From the NCBI GenBank assembly GCA_019670725.1, contig AP024629.1, forward strand, positions 4,340,001 through 4,404,000: DNA of 64,000 nt, in the 5' to 3' direction. This DNA comes from Alphaproteobacteria bacterium SO-S41 (GTDB lineage Bacteria > Pseudomonadota > Alphaproteobacteria > Micropepsales > Micropepsaceae). Below the pieces are notes generated by a model, which ran no database searches, was not told the DNA's origin, and saw nothing but the letters and a program-made list of their open reading frames with translations. Position 1 is the stretch's first letter. The number at the start of each line of letters is the position of its first letter. Shown piece after piece: positions 43,869 to 52,396 of the stretch. The position numbers and the translations under genes are program-made.

Positions 43869-43922
43869 GCAAAGCCGTTCTCGTCACGGAGACTTCCCCG
43901 TTGCCTCGCTTGCGGCGTACCG

Positions 43923-44432
43923 CTACTGCCCCTTGGTGTCGCCGGGCTGGAGGATGCCTTCGACGCGGCCGGTGGCGGAGCCCTTGGCGGTCAGGGTGGC
44001 GGTGCCGGCCTTCAGATCGACGAGAAGCTCGGTCCCCTTCAGCGTATTGCCGCCCTGGGTCAGGATCACGTCGCCGGTGAGGCGGATCGTGCGGGCCGCG
44101 ATGTCGTAGACGCCGAGCGGCGCGCGCGCGGTCGCATCCTTCGAGGTGACGATCACGTCGCCCGACGCCGTTACCTTGGTCAGCTTCGATTGCGGCGCCT
44201 CGGCGACGACCTTGGCGGCGCGCAGGACGAGCTCCCCCTGCTCGATGCGCACATTGCCTTCATAGGTGATCGTCTCGGCCTCGAAGTCGGCCTGCTGGGT
44301 TTCGGCGCTGACATGGATCGGCTTGTCGGAATCATCGCCGAGGCCCGAGAACGGCGTCTTGTCCTGGGCCAGCACCGGACCGGCGGCGGCGGCGAGCGCG
44401 AAGAGCCCGGCGATGAGAGCGCGGCGGATCAT
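43923..44432 (-). CDS. lptA: LPS transport periplasmic protein LptA
   Basis: LptA forms the periplasmic bridge that carries lipopolysaccharide to the outer membrane. The 169-residue protein has a signal peptide (about residues 1-22, ending VLAQ) and the OstA/LptA beta-jellyroll pattern (IHVSAETQQADFEAETITYE). It overlaps lptC by 4 bp. It ends 533 bp before lptB, unlike the usual tight lptA-lptB linkage. Confidence 0.93.
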   Translation of the reverse strand: MIRRALIAGLFALAAAAGPVLAQDKTPFSGLGDDSDKPIHVSAETQQADFEAETITYEGNVRIEQGELVLRAAKVVAEAPQSKLTKVTASGDVIVTSKDATARAPLGVYDIAARTIRLTGDVILTQGGNTLKGTELLVDLKAGTATLTAKGSATGRVEGILQPGDTKGQ

Positions 44433-45148
44433 GGCGTGGTCTCCGGAGGCGTGGCGGGTGGGGTTTCGGGCCTGGCGGGATCGGCGGCGGAGGGGTTGAG
44501 CACCGAGGTGACGCCGCCGGTGAAGGTGACCTTCTTCACGGATTTCTCGATCCTGAAGCCCGCCGCCTCGATCGTGCCCATGGGGCCGTCGACCTTCACG
44601 GGCGCATCGCCGGTGAAGATGCCGGTCTTCATATTGCCTTGGGCGCGCTCGGTTTCGAAATGATAGATGCCGCCAAGCTCGATCTTCACGCCGCCATTGG
44701 CGGAGGTTTCGCCGGATTCAGGATGCAGCGCGCCGGACTTGGCGGTCAGCACCAGCGTGCCGTCCTCCAGCTCCACATTGGCGGCGAGGTCGGCGAGTTC
44801 GATCTTGCCCTCGCGGGTCTGCACCGCCTCGGTCGCCGTCACCTGATAGGGCTTGCCGTTCTCGCCGATGCCTTTCAGCACCGGCGCGTGCATCTCGATG
44901 CCCGGCACATCGGTGCCGGCGACATGGGAGTCCTCACGGCGATTGACGACGAGGCTGACGAAGATGGCGGCGACGCAGGCCGCGGCGAGCAGCGGCAGCG
45001 CGATCTTCAGCCGCGAGACCCGGCGGCGATGGCGTTCGGCATCGGCAAAGCGGGTGGCGGAGGAAGCACTCGGCGCGAGACGCTCAAGGCGCGTCGCCGG
45101 CTTCAGCTCGCCCGCCTTCGGGTCATCCGTTTTGAGCGCGCCGGTCAT
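44429..45148 (-). CDS. lptC: LPS export protein LptC
   Basis: LptC is the single-pass inner-membrane protein linking LptBFG to LptA. The 239-residue protein has one membrane helix (about residues 47-67: IALPLLAAACVAAIFVSLVV) and a periplasmic LptC domain (GENGKPYQVTATEAVQ). A proline-rich tail follows. The ATG overlaps the kdsD stop codon and the end overlaps lptA (both ATGA), so kdsD-lptC-lptA are coupled. Confidence 0.92.
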   Translation of the reverse strand: MTGALKTDDPKAGELKPATRLERLAPSASSATRFADAERHRRRVSRLKIALPLLAAACVAAIFVSLVVNRREDSHVAGTDVPGIEMHAPVLKGIGENGKPYQVTATEAVQTREGKIELADLAANVELEDGTLVLTAKSGALHPESGETSANGGVKIELGGIYHFETERAQGNMKTGIFTGDAPVKVDGPMGTIEAAGFRIEKSVKKVTFTGGVTSVLNPSAADPARPETPPATPPETTP

Positions 45149-46131
45149 GAAAGGCCGGCCTTCAGGCAATCGTGGACGTGGATGAGGCCGAGCGGCGGGC
45201 GCGCGGGATCGTCCACCACGAAGAGCGCGGTGATCTGTGCCCGATTGAGGACGGCCAGCGCCTCGGAAGCGAGGGCTTTCGGCGCGATCGTCTTGGGCCC
45301 TGATGTCATCACCGTGCCGACCGGGCGGCCGGAGAGGTTCTCGCCGAAGCGGCGGCGCATGTCGCCGTCGGTGAGGATGCCGGCGAGCGCACCCGACGCG
45401 TCCGTGATGCCGACACAGCCGAAGCGCTTGGCGGACATGGCGGCGACCGCCTCTTCCATCGTAGCGCTTTCCGCGACCAGCGGCATTTCATCGCCGGTAT
45501 GCATGAGATCTCTGACGGTCAGCAGCGCCTGGCCGAGCGAGCCGCCGGGATGGAAGACCTTGTATTGCTCGCGCCCGAAGCCGCGGCGCTCCATCAGCGC
45601 GACCGCGAGTGCATCGCCCAGCGCCAGCATCATGGTGGTCGAGGTCGTGGGCGCGAGGCCCATCGGGCAGGCTTCCTCGGCCGGCGGCAGGACGAGCGCG
45701 ATGTCGGCGGCGCGCAGCAGGGTGGAGCCGGGGCGCGAGGCCATGCCGATCAGGGGGATGCCCTGGCGGCGGGTGTGCAGGATGAGGTCGGCGAGTTCGC
45801 GGGTTTCGCCGGAATTGGAAAGCACCAGCACGGCGTCGCGCGGCGTGATCATGCCGAGATCGCCATGGCTCGCCTCGGCGGGGTGGACGAACTGGGCGGG
45901 CGTGCCGGTGGAGGAAAGCGTCGCCGCGATCTTGGTCGAGACGTGGTGGCTCTTGCCCATGCCGGACACGATGACCCGGCCGGTGACGCCGATCAGGACA
46001 TCGACCGCCCGGGCGAAGCTGGCATCGATCGCGGCGGCGAGACTGGTGAGCGCCGCCGCCTCGATGCCCAGCACGCGGCGCGCGACGGCGAGGTCGTCGG
46101 ACGCCGGGAGATGCGGGGCGGGCGCGGACAT
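45145..46131 (-). CDS. kdsD: Arabinose-5-phosphate isomerase
   Basis: KdsD converts ribulose-5-phosphate to arabinose-5-phosphate for Kdo synthesis. The protein has 328 residues, with an SIS domain (VIVSGMGKS, STGTPAQFVHPAEASHGDLGMI) followed by two CBS domains (about residues 205-325). The usual GKSGHV reads GKSHHV here, a Gly-to-His change next to the phosphate loop. The start at 46131 is preferred to an ATG at 46188 that would overlap the neighbouring gene. Confidence 0.92.
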   Translation of the reverse strand: MSAPAPHLPASDDLAVARRVLGIEAAALTSLAAAIDASFARAVDVLIGVTGRVIVSGMGKSHHVSTKIAATLSSTGTPAQFVHPAEASHGDLGMITPRDAVLVLSNSGETRELADLILHTRRQGIPLIGMASRPGSTLLRAADIALVLPPAEEACPMGLAPTTSTTMMLALGDALAVALMERRGFGREQYKVFHPGGSLGQALLTVRDLMHTGDEMPLVAESATMEEAVAAMSAKRFGCVGITDASGALAGILTDGDMRRRFGENLSGRPVGTVMTSGPKTIAPKALASEALAVLNRAQITALFVVDDPARPPLGLIHVHDCLKAGLS

Positions 46132-46174
46132 GGCCTTCAGATAGTCCTCACCGCTCCCGCCGTCCACCTGACGC

Positions 46175-47257
46175 TCAGTTATGCGCATCCAGCGTGACGC
46201 GGCTGTTCCAGTCGATCGCGGGGCCGGTGGGGGCGGCGCCGGTAGCGACGGCGGTCAGGGACTGGAATTCGCCGAGCGTGAAGGCGGGCGATGCCTTGAC
46301 CGCGACGGCGATCACGTCGGGCTTCATCACGAAATTGTAGGCGGCGCGCACCAGCGGCAGCAGCTTTTCCGGCGCGAGCTTGCCGCCCATCGCCTGGGCC
46401 CGGATGAGGAGATCGGCCTCGGTCAGTTCGGTCTTCGGCGTGCCGTCGGCATTGGTGCCCAGGAACTGGGCGCGCAGCGGCGCCAGCTGCGGCTCCAGCT
46501 TCGCCATCAGGCCCTGATCGTCGAAGGCGATGTCGAACGCGGCATAGCCGACCTTGGCGACGGGGCTGTTCGGATCAGCCAGCGCGGCCTTGGTCGCCTC
46601 GGCGGTCGCGGCGGGGTCGATCAGCATTTTCGTGCCGTTGGCGCGGGCCCAGTCGACATAGGCGGGGGTGACATTGTCCTGCGTCGTCTTGAAGTCGACA
46701 CGGAAGGCGGTCGCGATATCGAGCGCGCCGGACTGGACCCAGATGCCCGTGCCGAAATCGAGCGCGGAATCGATGTCGAGCGCGATATCGACCGTCTGGT
46801 AGCCGAGGCCCTGGACATAGCCCGCCATCATCACGACGCCCATGCCGAGCGAAGCGCCCGCCTGCGACTGGCCGAGCTGCTGGCCCGCCGTCATCAGTTC
46901 GGCGAGGTCGGCCTTGATGTTGGTGAAGCGGCCCTTGAGATGGGTGACATAGCCGTCCTCGACCGCGACTTCCGTCAGCTCCAGATCGCCGAGCGGAATG
47001 GTGGTGACGCCGAGATTGCGGCCGGCGAGATCGACATAGATGCCGTGGGCGATGAAGCCGTAGCCGGTCTCTTCCACGCTCGCCCATTTCAGCAGCCCGT
47101 CGGGAACGCCGTAGAGCCGCAGCGCATCGGCAAAGCGGGCCTCGGCCGATTCCTGGGCCCAGGCGGCGGGGGCGAGGCCGGGGGCGACCAAGGCCGCGCC
47201 GCCGGCGAGCGCGAGGCCGATGGCCAGAGCGGAGGCGGTGCGTTTGAAGAAGCTCAT
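46175..47257 (-). CDS. Secreted protein of unknown function
   Basis: The 360-residue protein has a signal peptide (about residues 1-35, ending AAWAQ). The remainder is soluble, with alternating strands and helices and no cysteine-rich or repeat pattern I can name. It lies between kdsD and a PqiA-type gene and has its own start after a GAGGAC stretch. A periplasmic or outer-envelope role is likely, but no function can be stated. Confidence 0.75.
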   Translation of the reverse strand: MSFFKRTASALAIGLALAGGAALVAPGLAPAAWAQESAEARFADALRLYGVPDGLLKWASVEETGYGFIAHGIYVDLAGRNLGVTTIPLGDLELTEVAVEDGYVTHLKGRFTNIKADLAELMTAGQQLGQSQAGASLGMGVVMMAGYVQGLGYQTVDIALDIDSALDFGTGIWVQSGALDIATAFRVDFKTTQDNVTPAYVDWARANGTKMLIDPAATAEATKAALADPNSPVAKVGYAAFDIAFDDQGLMAKLEPQLAPLRAQFLGTNADGTPKTELTEADLLIRAQAMGGKLAPEKLLPLVRAAYNFVMKPDVIAVAVKASPAFTLGEFQSLTAVATGAAPTGPAIDWNSRVTLDAHN

Positions 47258-47340
47258 CTCGTGTCCTCGTTCAGATATCCCGCAGGCCGGGAGTGACGGG
47301 AAGAATACGCCGATATCAAGGCTGCGGATGACGGCCGCCG

Positions 47341-47922
47341 TCACACGCCGGTGCGGCGCGCACGCAGCGCCAGCAGCACATCGATGACAAAACTCAGCAG
47401 CACATAGACGATGAAAAGATAAAAGCCCGATCGCAGCCGCGTGACGGTCTCGACCGTCGCGGGACCGGGATTGTCGCCCTGGCCGATCGTGGAGGCCGCC
47501 ATCACGGAGACGATGATCGCGACCGCGAAGATATCGACCATCGCGAAGCGGCCGATGAACTGAAGCACCGAGGCGAGAGCCCGGCCGCGCCCGCCCGGCG
47601 GCAGCGCGATGACGAGGCCGACGCCGATATTCTTCACGATCGGCAGCGCGACGCCGAAAATGAAAAGCATGGCGGCGATGACGATGTAGTTGGTCTCGAT
47701 CAGCCGCTCGATCATCGTCACGACGCTGCGCGTCTCGTCGAGGATCGTCATGCTCTGGAAGGGTTCGGGAATGAAGGCGGGGAGCCGCGCCGTCACCTGC
47801 ACGGTGAGGAGCGGCTGGGTCCACGCGGCGATGAGGAGCGCGAAGGCGAGCGCCAGCAGCAGGCCGAGCAGGACCCGCGCGGGTCCCGTCTGCAGCCAGT
47901 GGGCTTTCGCGTCAGTGGGCAA
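47341..47922 (-). CDS. Paraquat-inducible protein A family membrane protein
   Basis: The 193-residue protein has about four membrane helices, with the PqiA pattern LPIVKNIG and DIFAVAIIVS. The family works with PqiB/MCE proteins in lipid transport between membranes; no pqiB is in the window. It has one PqiA domain rather than the usual two and lacks the zinc-finger cysteines. Its start overlaps the end of the RNase D gene by 11 bp. Confidence 0.82.
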   Translation of the reverse strand: MPTDAKAHWLQTGPARVLLGLLLALAFALLIAAWTQPLLTVQVTARLPAFIPEPFQSMTILDETRSVVTMIERLIETNYIVIAAMLFIFGVALPIVKNIGVGLVIALPPGGRGRALASVLQFIGRFAMVDIFAVAIIVSVMAASTIGQGDNPGPATVETVTRLRSGFYLFIVYVLLSFVIDVLLALRARRTGV

Positions 47923-48541
47923 AGATGTCGCGCTCGCCTTCGCCGTCGCCCGCCCAGCCGCCGAGATCGAGCGCGGCGCGGGTGGGGAGGAAGCGGAAGC
48001 AGGCCTCGGCGAGCGCCGTGCGGCCCTCGCGCGCCAGCATCATGTCGAGCGTCGCCTTGACCTTGTGGAGATGCAGCACGTCGGAGGCGGCGTAGTCGAC
48101 CTGGTCCTTCGACAGCGTCGCGGCCGCCCAGTCGGAGCTTTGCGAGGCCTTGGAGAGATCGACGCCGGTCAGCTCCTTCACCAGGTCCTTCAGCCCGTGC
48201 TTGTCGGTATAGGTGCGGGCGAGCTTGGAGGCGATCTTGGTGCAGTAGATCGGCGCGGTGTCTATGCCGAGGTGATGCTTCATCGTCGCGACGTCGAAGC
48301 GGGCATAGTGGAAGATTTTGGTGACCGACGTGTCCGCCATCAGCGCCTTCAGGCGCGGCGCGTCATAGACGCCGGGCGCGCCGAACTTGACGAGATGCGC
48401 ATCGCCATCGCCCGCTGACAGCTGGACGAGGCAGAGCCGGTCGCGGCGGGGCTTCAGCCCCAGTGTTTCGGTGTCGACGGCGACGAGCTTGCCGAGATCG
48501 AGCCCCTCGGGGAGGTCGCCATGGTGGAGATGATTGGCCAT
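47912..48541 (-). CDS. rnd: Ribonuclease D-type 3'-5' exonuclease (short form)
   Basis: The 209-residue protein has the DEDDy nuclease residues: Asp23 and Glu25 (AVDTETLGL), an aspartate in HYARFDV and the Tyr/Asp pair in YAASDVLHLHKV. It lacks the C-terminal HRDC domains of full RNase D, so it is a short alphaproteobacterial form acting in tRNA/rRNA 3' trimming. It is followed by an overlapping PqiA-type gene. Confidence 0.88.
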   Translation of the reverse strand: MANHLHHGDLPEGLDLGKLVAVDTETLGLKPRRDRLCLVQLSAGDGDAHLVKFGAPGVYDAPRLKALMADTSVTKIFHYARFDVATMKHHLGIDTAPIYCTKIASKLARTYTDKHGLKDLVKELTGVDLSKASQSSDWAAATLSKDQVDYAASDVLHLHKVKATLDMMLAREGRTALAEACFRFLPTRAALDLGGWAGDGEGERDIFAH

Positions 48542-48589
48542 GTCCGCTGCGTGCCGCGCCGGGGCGGGGAAGTCAATCAGGCGCCGCGC

Positions 48590-50161
48590 TCAGTGGCATT
48601 CGAGATCGAGGCGAGCGTCGGAGAAATCGAGCCTTTCCAGCGCGTCCGGCGCGGCAAAGACGTAATAGGCCCCGGCATCACCCCAACACCACTGCATGGC
48701 GTCGTCGGTGGCGATCTGGAACACCAGCAGCTCGCGGGCCGGGCCGATTTCGGCATCGGACTGCAGCCCGTCGTGATAGCCGCCGATGCGGTGCGGACGA
48801 TTGCTGTAGAGGCTGCGCCAATGCGGCTCGAACGCCGCCACAACAGCCGGCGGGATCAGGGCGCGACGGGCCGGATCGACATAGTAGTCGGCGACCAGCT
48901 CGCCGATGCCGGTGCGCTGGCCGCTGAGCAGGCGCGTCTCGATCTCTTCGAAACTCACATGGAGGCGTTCCCCGCCACGCTCCACCCATCGGAAGACCCA
49001 GGAAGAGACCGTGTCCTGTTGCAGGCGGGTTTCGAGCGCCGCCCAGCCTTCGGCCGACAGGGGCGTGTCGAGGTCGTGGGCGAGAACAGATGCGCGTTCG
49101 GCGGCGACGCGTGCGGCCGCCTCGGTGCGCCAGCGTCGCCGCGCGTCGTCCTCATGCCGCAAGGCCGCGATGACGGAATCGGGCGTGACGTTTGCGGTGA
49201 GGAAGGCGGCCAGCGCCGCCCGTTCGCGCCCGCGCTTTGCGGCACCCGCGCGCAAGTGGGCGCGGCGGGCGCGCTCCGCTTCATCCGCGGGTTCGGGACC
49301 CTCCAGCCGGGCGCGATGCGTCTCCGCCCAGGCGGCTTCCCTGGCGTCGAGATCGGACAGGATGGTCGTGAGATAGCCCGGCTCGTTCATCCACTCGACG
49401 AGGCGGGCGGGGATTTGCAGCTCCGGCCAGGGCTTGGCCAGCGACCGCGCGAGGCCGTCGAGGACATAGAGCGCGCCGCGCCAAGAAAACGGCGCGGGAT
49501 CGGGCGGCCTCTGCCGGTCGGGCGCTACAGGCGCGCCCTCGTAAAGGATTGCCGCGAAGTTCTCCGGCGCGACCAGCGTGCGGCCGTTCTCGATACGCGC
49601 GGCGTTCGGAACGGTGACGAGATCGACCGGCCAGCGGCGCCAGAGCGATGGCACATCCGCGGGAGAACGGCAGTGGTCATAGCTGGGGCCGGTATAGACT
49701 CCGTCATGGACCGGACCGAGATCGGCCGGCGGCGGGCGCTCCGCGCCGAGCGTTGCGGTGTGGAGGATGCGGAAAGCATCCGGTCCATCCGGCACGCCCT
49801 GATTGGGATCGACGAAGAACAAGAGCCAGCCGCGGCGCGGCCCCAGCCCGCCCCACAGCGCGGCCGGAAGATCGGCGCAGGCGATCTGGGCAAGGAAATG
49901 CAGCGGCCGGGCGCCGCGGTCCGGATATTCCGCCGAGACCGAACGCGGCCACTCGATCGTGGCGGGCATCATGGGCAGACCGCCCAGCCAGGACCGCGGC
50001 GCTTCGGCGCGGAGCGGGATCTGGCGGCGCAAAATGACGGAGACGGTCTCGGCGGTCCGGCGCGGCGGCGGTGGCGCGGCGACAGGCCGGGCGGGCGATG
50101 ATCCCCGCCCAAAGAGACGCCCCATGAGGCCGCGGACCCCGGATGCCTTCGGTTCTGCCAA
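48590..50161 (-). CDS. DUF1963 (YwqG-like) domain protein
   Basis: The 523-residue protein has the DUF1963 pattern in two parts: FLAQIACADLP and WLLFFVDPNQGVPDG near the N-terminus, and YSNRPHRIGGYHDGLQSDAEIG near the C-terminus. An Arg/Ala-rich helical insert (about residues 280-380) separates them. The family's function is unknown. No promoter or partner gene is evident; the next upstream gene begins the catabolic cluster. Confidence 0.75.
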   Translation of the reverse strand: MAEPKASGVRGLMGRLFGRGSSPARPVAAPPPPRRTAETVSVILRRQIPLRAEAPRSWLGGLPMMPATIEWPRSVSAEYPDRGARPLHFLAQIACADLPAALWGGLGPRRGWLLFFVDPNQGVPDGPDAFRILHTATLGAERPPPADLGPVHDGVYTGPSYDHCRSPADVPSLWRRWPVDLVTVPNAARIENGRTLVAPENFAAILYEGAPVAPDRQRPPDPAPFSWRGALYVLDGLARSLAKPWPELQIPARLVEWMNEPGYLTTILSDLDAREAAWAETHRARLEGPEPADEAERARRAHLRAGAAKRGRERAALAAFLTANVTPDSVIAALRHEDDARRRWRTEAAARVAAERASVLAHDLDTPLSAEGWAALETRLQQDTVSSWVFRWVERGGERLHVSFEEIETRLLSGQRTGIGELVADYYVDPARRALIPPAVVAAFEPHWRSLYSNRPHRIGGYHDGLQSDAEIGPARELLVFQIATDDAMQWCWGDAGAYYVFAAPDALERLDFSDARLDLECH

Positions 50162-50308
50162 GACGCTGCCCCCTGCCGGGCAGCATTCTAGGCGGCTGCG
50201 ATGTCGGATTCGTTTAAGAGCCGGCCAAAGGTCTAAGAGACCGGCCGGAAAATGGCGCTGCGCCGACCAGGATCGCTACCGGCTTATCTGCGAGCCAGAC
50301 TGACGAGG

Positions 50309-51085
50309 TCAGACCGCAGGCGACAGGCCGCCATCGACATTGATCGCGGTTCCCGTGATGTAGGAGGACGCTTCGGACGCCAGGAACAGCGCAGCGGAGG
50401 CAAATTCCTCGGCCCGCCCGACACGTCCCAGGGGCGCACGCTTGCCCAGATCCTGGAGCACCTCGTCGATCGGTTTTGCGGACCGCTCGGCCATCCGCAC
50501 CCATTGGTCGCTCTCGATCAATCCGACGAGCAGTGCGTTGACGAGGACATTGTGCGGCGCGCCTTCGCCGGCCAGCACTTTGGTGAGCGCCATCCCGGCC
50601 GCACGCGACACCGAGGTCGGCGCCGACCGCGCAGACGGCGTCTTGGCGGCGGTGGCGAGGACGTTGATCACCCTGCCCCAGCGGCGTTCCTGCATTTGCG
50701 GCCAGACCAGCCGGGCAAAGCGGATCGCCGCGAACAGCTTGAGATCCAGATCCTGCTGCCACATCGCATCGGTGACCGTCTCGAACGGTCCCGACATCGA
50801 CACGCCGGCATTGTTCACGAGGATGTCGATGCGGCCAAGCGCCGTCATGACCTCATTGTAGCCGCTGGTGACGCCCGCATCCGTCGCCACGTCGCACGCC
50901 GCCGTCACGACGCGGCCTTGGCCGACCGCCGAGATGTCTTCAGCGGCCGCCTTCAACCCGGCGGCATCGCGCGCGACGATCGCGACATCGGCGCCCGCCG
51001 CCGCAAATGCCTTGGCCGTCGCCAGGCCGAGGCCCTTGCTGCCGCCGGTGATGAGCGCGACGCGCCCTGAAAGGCTGATGTCCAT
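50309..51085 (-). CDS. SDR-family protein lacking the usual catalytic residues
   Basis: The 258-residue Rossmann protein has the cofactor loop TGGSKGLG and the NNAG motif. At the active site, the normal Ser, Tyr and Lys (S..YxxxK) are Ala, Thr and Arg: the segment reads LATAAKTPSARSAPTSVSRAAG. It may therefore act by another mechanism or be a non-classical reductase or regulator. It lies last in the catabolic cluster, 135 bp after the MaoC-type gene. Confidence 0.85.
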   Translation of the reverse strand: MDISLSGRVALITGGSKGLGLATAKAFAAAGADVAIVARDAAGLKAAAEDISAVGQGRVVTAACDVATDAGVTSGYNEVMTALGRIDILVNNAGVSMSGPFETVTDAMWQQDLDLKLFAAIRFARLVWPQMQERRWGRVINVLATAAKTPSARSAPTSVSRAAGMALTKVLAGEGAPHNVLVNALLVGLIESDQWVRMAERSAKPIDEVLQDLGKRAPLGRVGRAEEFASAALFLASEASSYITGTAINVDGGLSPAV

Positions 51086-51220
51086 TGCGAGTCCTCGAAG
51101 GCTTTGCAGGCGGCGGCTATGACGGCTGCGCGATCATAGGTGAATGTATCCGCCGTCTCCAGACGCGCTATCCGACCGACCAGGCGTATCGGTTTCGCCC
51201 TTGCCCTTGTCTCTCGACGG

Positions 51221-52387
51221 CTACCGTGAGAGCAATTCGACGACGGCCGTGCCGCGCGTCGTGCGTTCGCCGCGCTGGTTGTCGATCCAGAGTTCGAGAT
51301 CGACGAGATGGCGGCCGTTCTCAACGCGCTTGCCCGTCACCTTGCCCGTGCACCAGCTGAGATCGCCGACAAGGTTGGGGGCGCGGAGCTGGACCGAGAT
51401 TTCGCGCAAGATCGCGTCGTCGCCCATCCAGTCGGTGACGAGGTGCACCATGTCGTCATAGCGCATCGGGCCTTCGTCATAGGCGCGGGGGATGCCGCTC
51501 TGGCGCGCGAAATAGTCGTCCCAATGCGCGGCGACCCAGTTGTCCTCGACATTGCTCTCGGCATTGACGAGGCGAGCAGAGGGATTGGCGAGCAGTTCGA
51601 GGTGCTTTACGCGGTTGGTGTAGTAGATATCGGCCTTGCCCATGAAGAACGCCGCGATATCCGTGACCGTCAGCGGCCCCTTGGCGATCTTGATCAGCGC
51701 TTCTCCGACTTCGGTATCCTGCCAGTAGCGCGCCGTCGCGCCGCGGCGCTGTTCGGCCTCCTTACGATAGTGGGCGGAGAGCGCCTCCATCTCCTCCGAC
51801 GTGTAGCGCGCGGGCGGGATGTCGAGGTATTTGCGGTTCTCGCGCGCCCCGCCGCGTTCCATGCGGATGATCGACTGGTAGACGGTCGCCACCACCTCGT
51901 CGCGCTGGTTGAAATAAACCAACTTGTTGACGAGCTCGATCGACCGTCCCGCCATTGAGCTTTTCCGTTCGATCACGTCGTGAGGGCCTGCCTGCGATCG
52001 CAACTGGTCGCCGATGCGCACGGGCTGTTCAAAGACGATACGGGTGCCGGAGATCATCGCAAAAACGCCCTTCAGGACGTCCTCGCCCATGAAGGTGACT
52101 TTGCCGGCGTCGATGGGTTCGATGACAGAGCGCGGGGTTTCCGACCAGCCCTCCAGCAGCATGCGCGGCGGCGCGATAACGCCCTTCCAGCGGGTCTTCG
52201 ACGCGTAGTCTTCGTCCCAGAAGAGCGGGTTGTCGTCGCCGACCGAGGCGATGAAGCGGATGATCGATGTCCGCGTATAGGGATCGGATGGCGGGCTCAT
52301 CTCCGAGCGATTGCCGATGCGCGAGCGGAGAACCGCGAGCGCTTCGTCGGTGATCTTGCCGTACATCCAGTCATTGCCGGTGGTCAT
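51221..52387 (-). CDS. MaoC-like dehydratase with N-terminal FAS1-like domain (copy 1)
   Basis: The 388-residue protein has two hotdog-type halves. The N-terminal half contains RFIASVGDDNPLFWDEDYA and GVIAPPRMLL, as in the FAS1-like dehydratase domain. The C-terminal half contains GPLTVTDIAAF, AHWDDYFA and HLVTDWMGDD. It is a paralogue of the gene at 54295 with the same layout. Such proteins hydrate or bind enoyl-CoA intermediates in CoA-linked ring or side-chain degradation. Confidence 0.82.
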   Translation of the reverse strand: MTTGNDWMYGKITDEALAVLRSRIGNRSEMSPPSDPYTRTSIIRFIASVGDDNPLFWDEDYASKTRWKGVIAPPRMLLEGWSETPRSVIEPIDAGKVTFMGEDVLKGVFAMISGTRIVFEQPVRIGDQLRSQAGPHDVIERKSSMAGRSIELVNKLVYFNQRDEVVATVYQSIIRMERGGARENRKYLDIPPARYTSEEMEALSAHYRKEAEQRRGATARYWQDTEVGEALIKIAKGPLTVTDIAAFFMGKADIYYTNRVKHLELLANPSARLVNAESNVEDNWVAAHWDDYFARQSGIPRAYDEGPMRYDDMVHLVTDWMGDDAILREISVQLRAPNLVGDLSWCTGKVTGKRVENGRHLVDLELWIDNQRGERTTRGTAVVELLSR

Positions 52388-52396
52388 CGGCGGTCC

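Noticed and set aside
44639-46144. Plus-strand open frame opposite lptC and kdsD (501 codons)
   Set aside because: Shadow of two coupled, conserved genes; no motifs.
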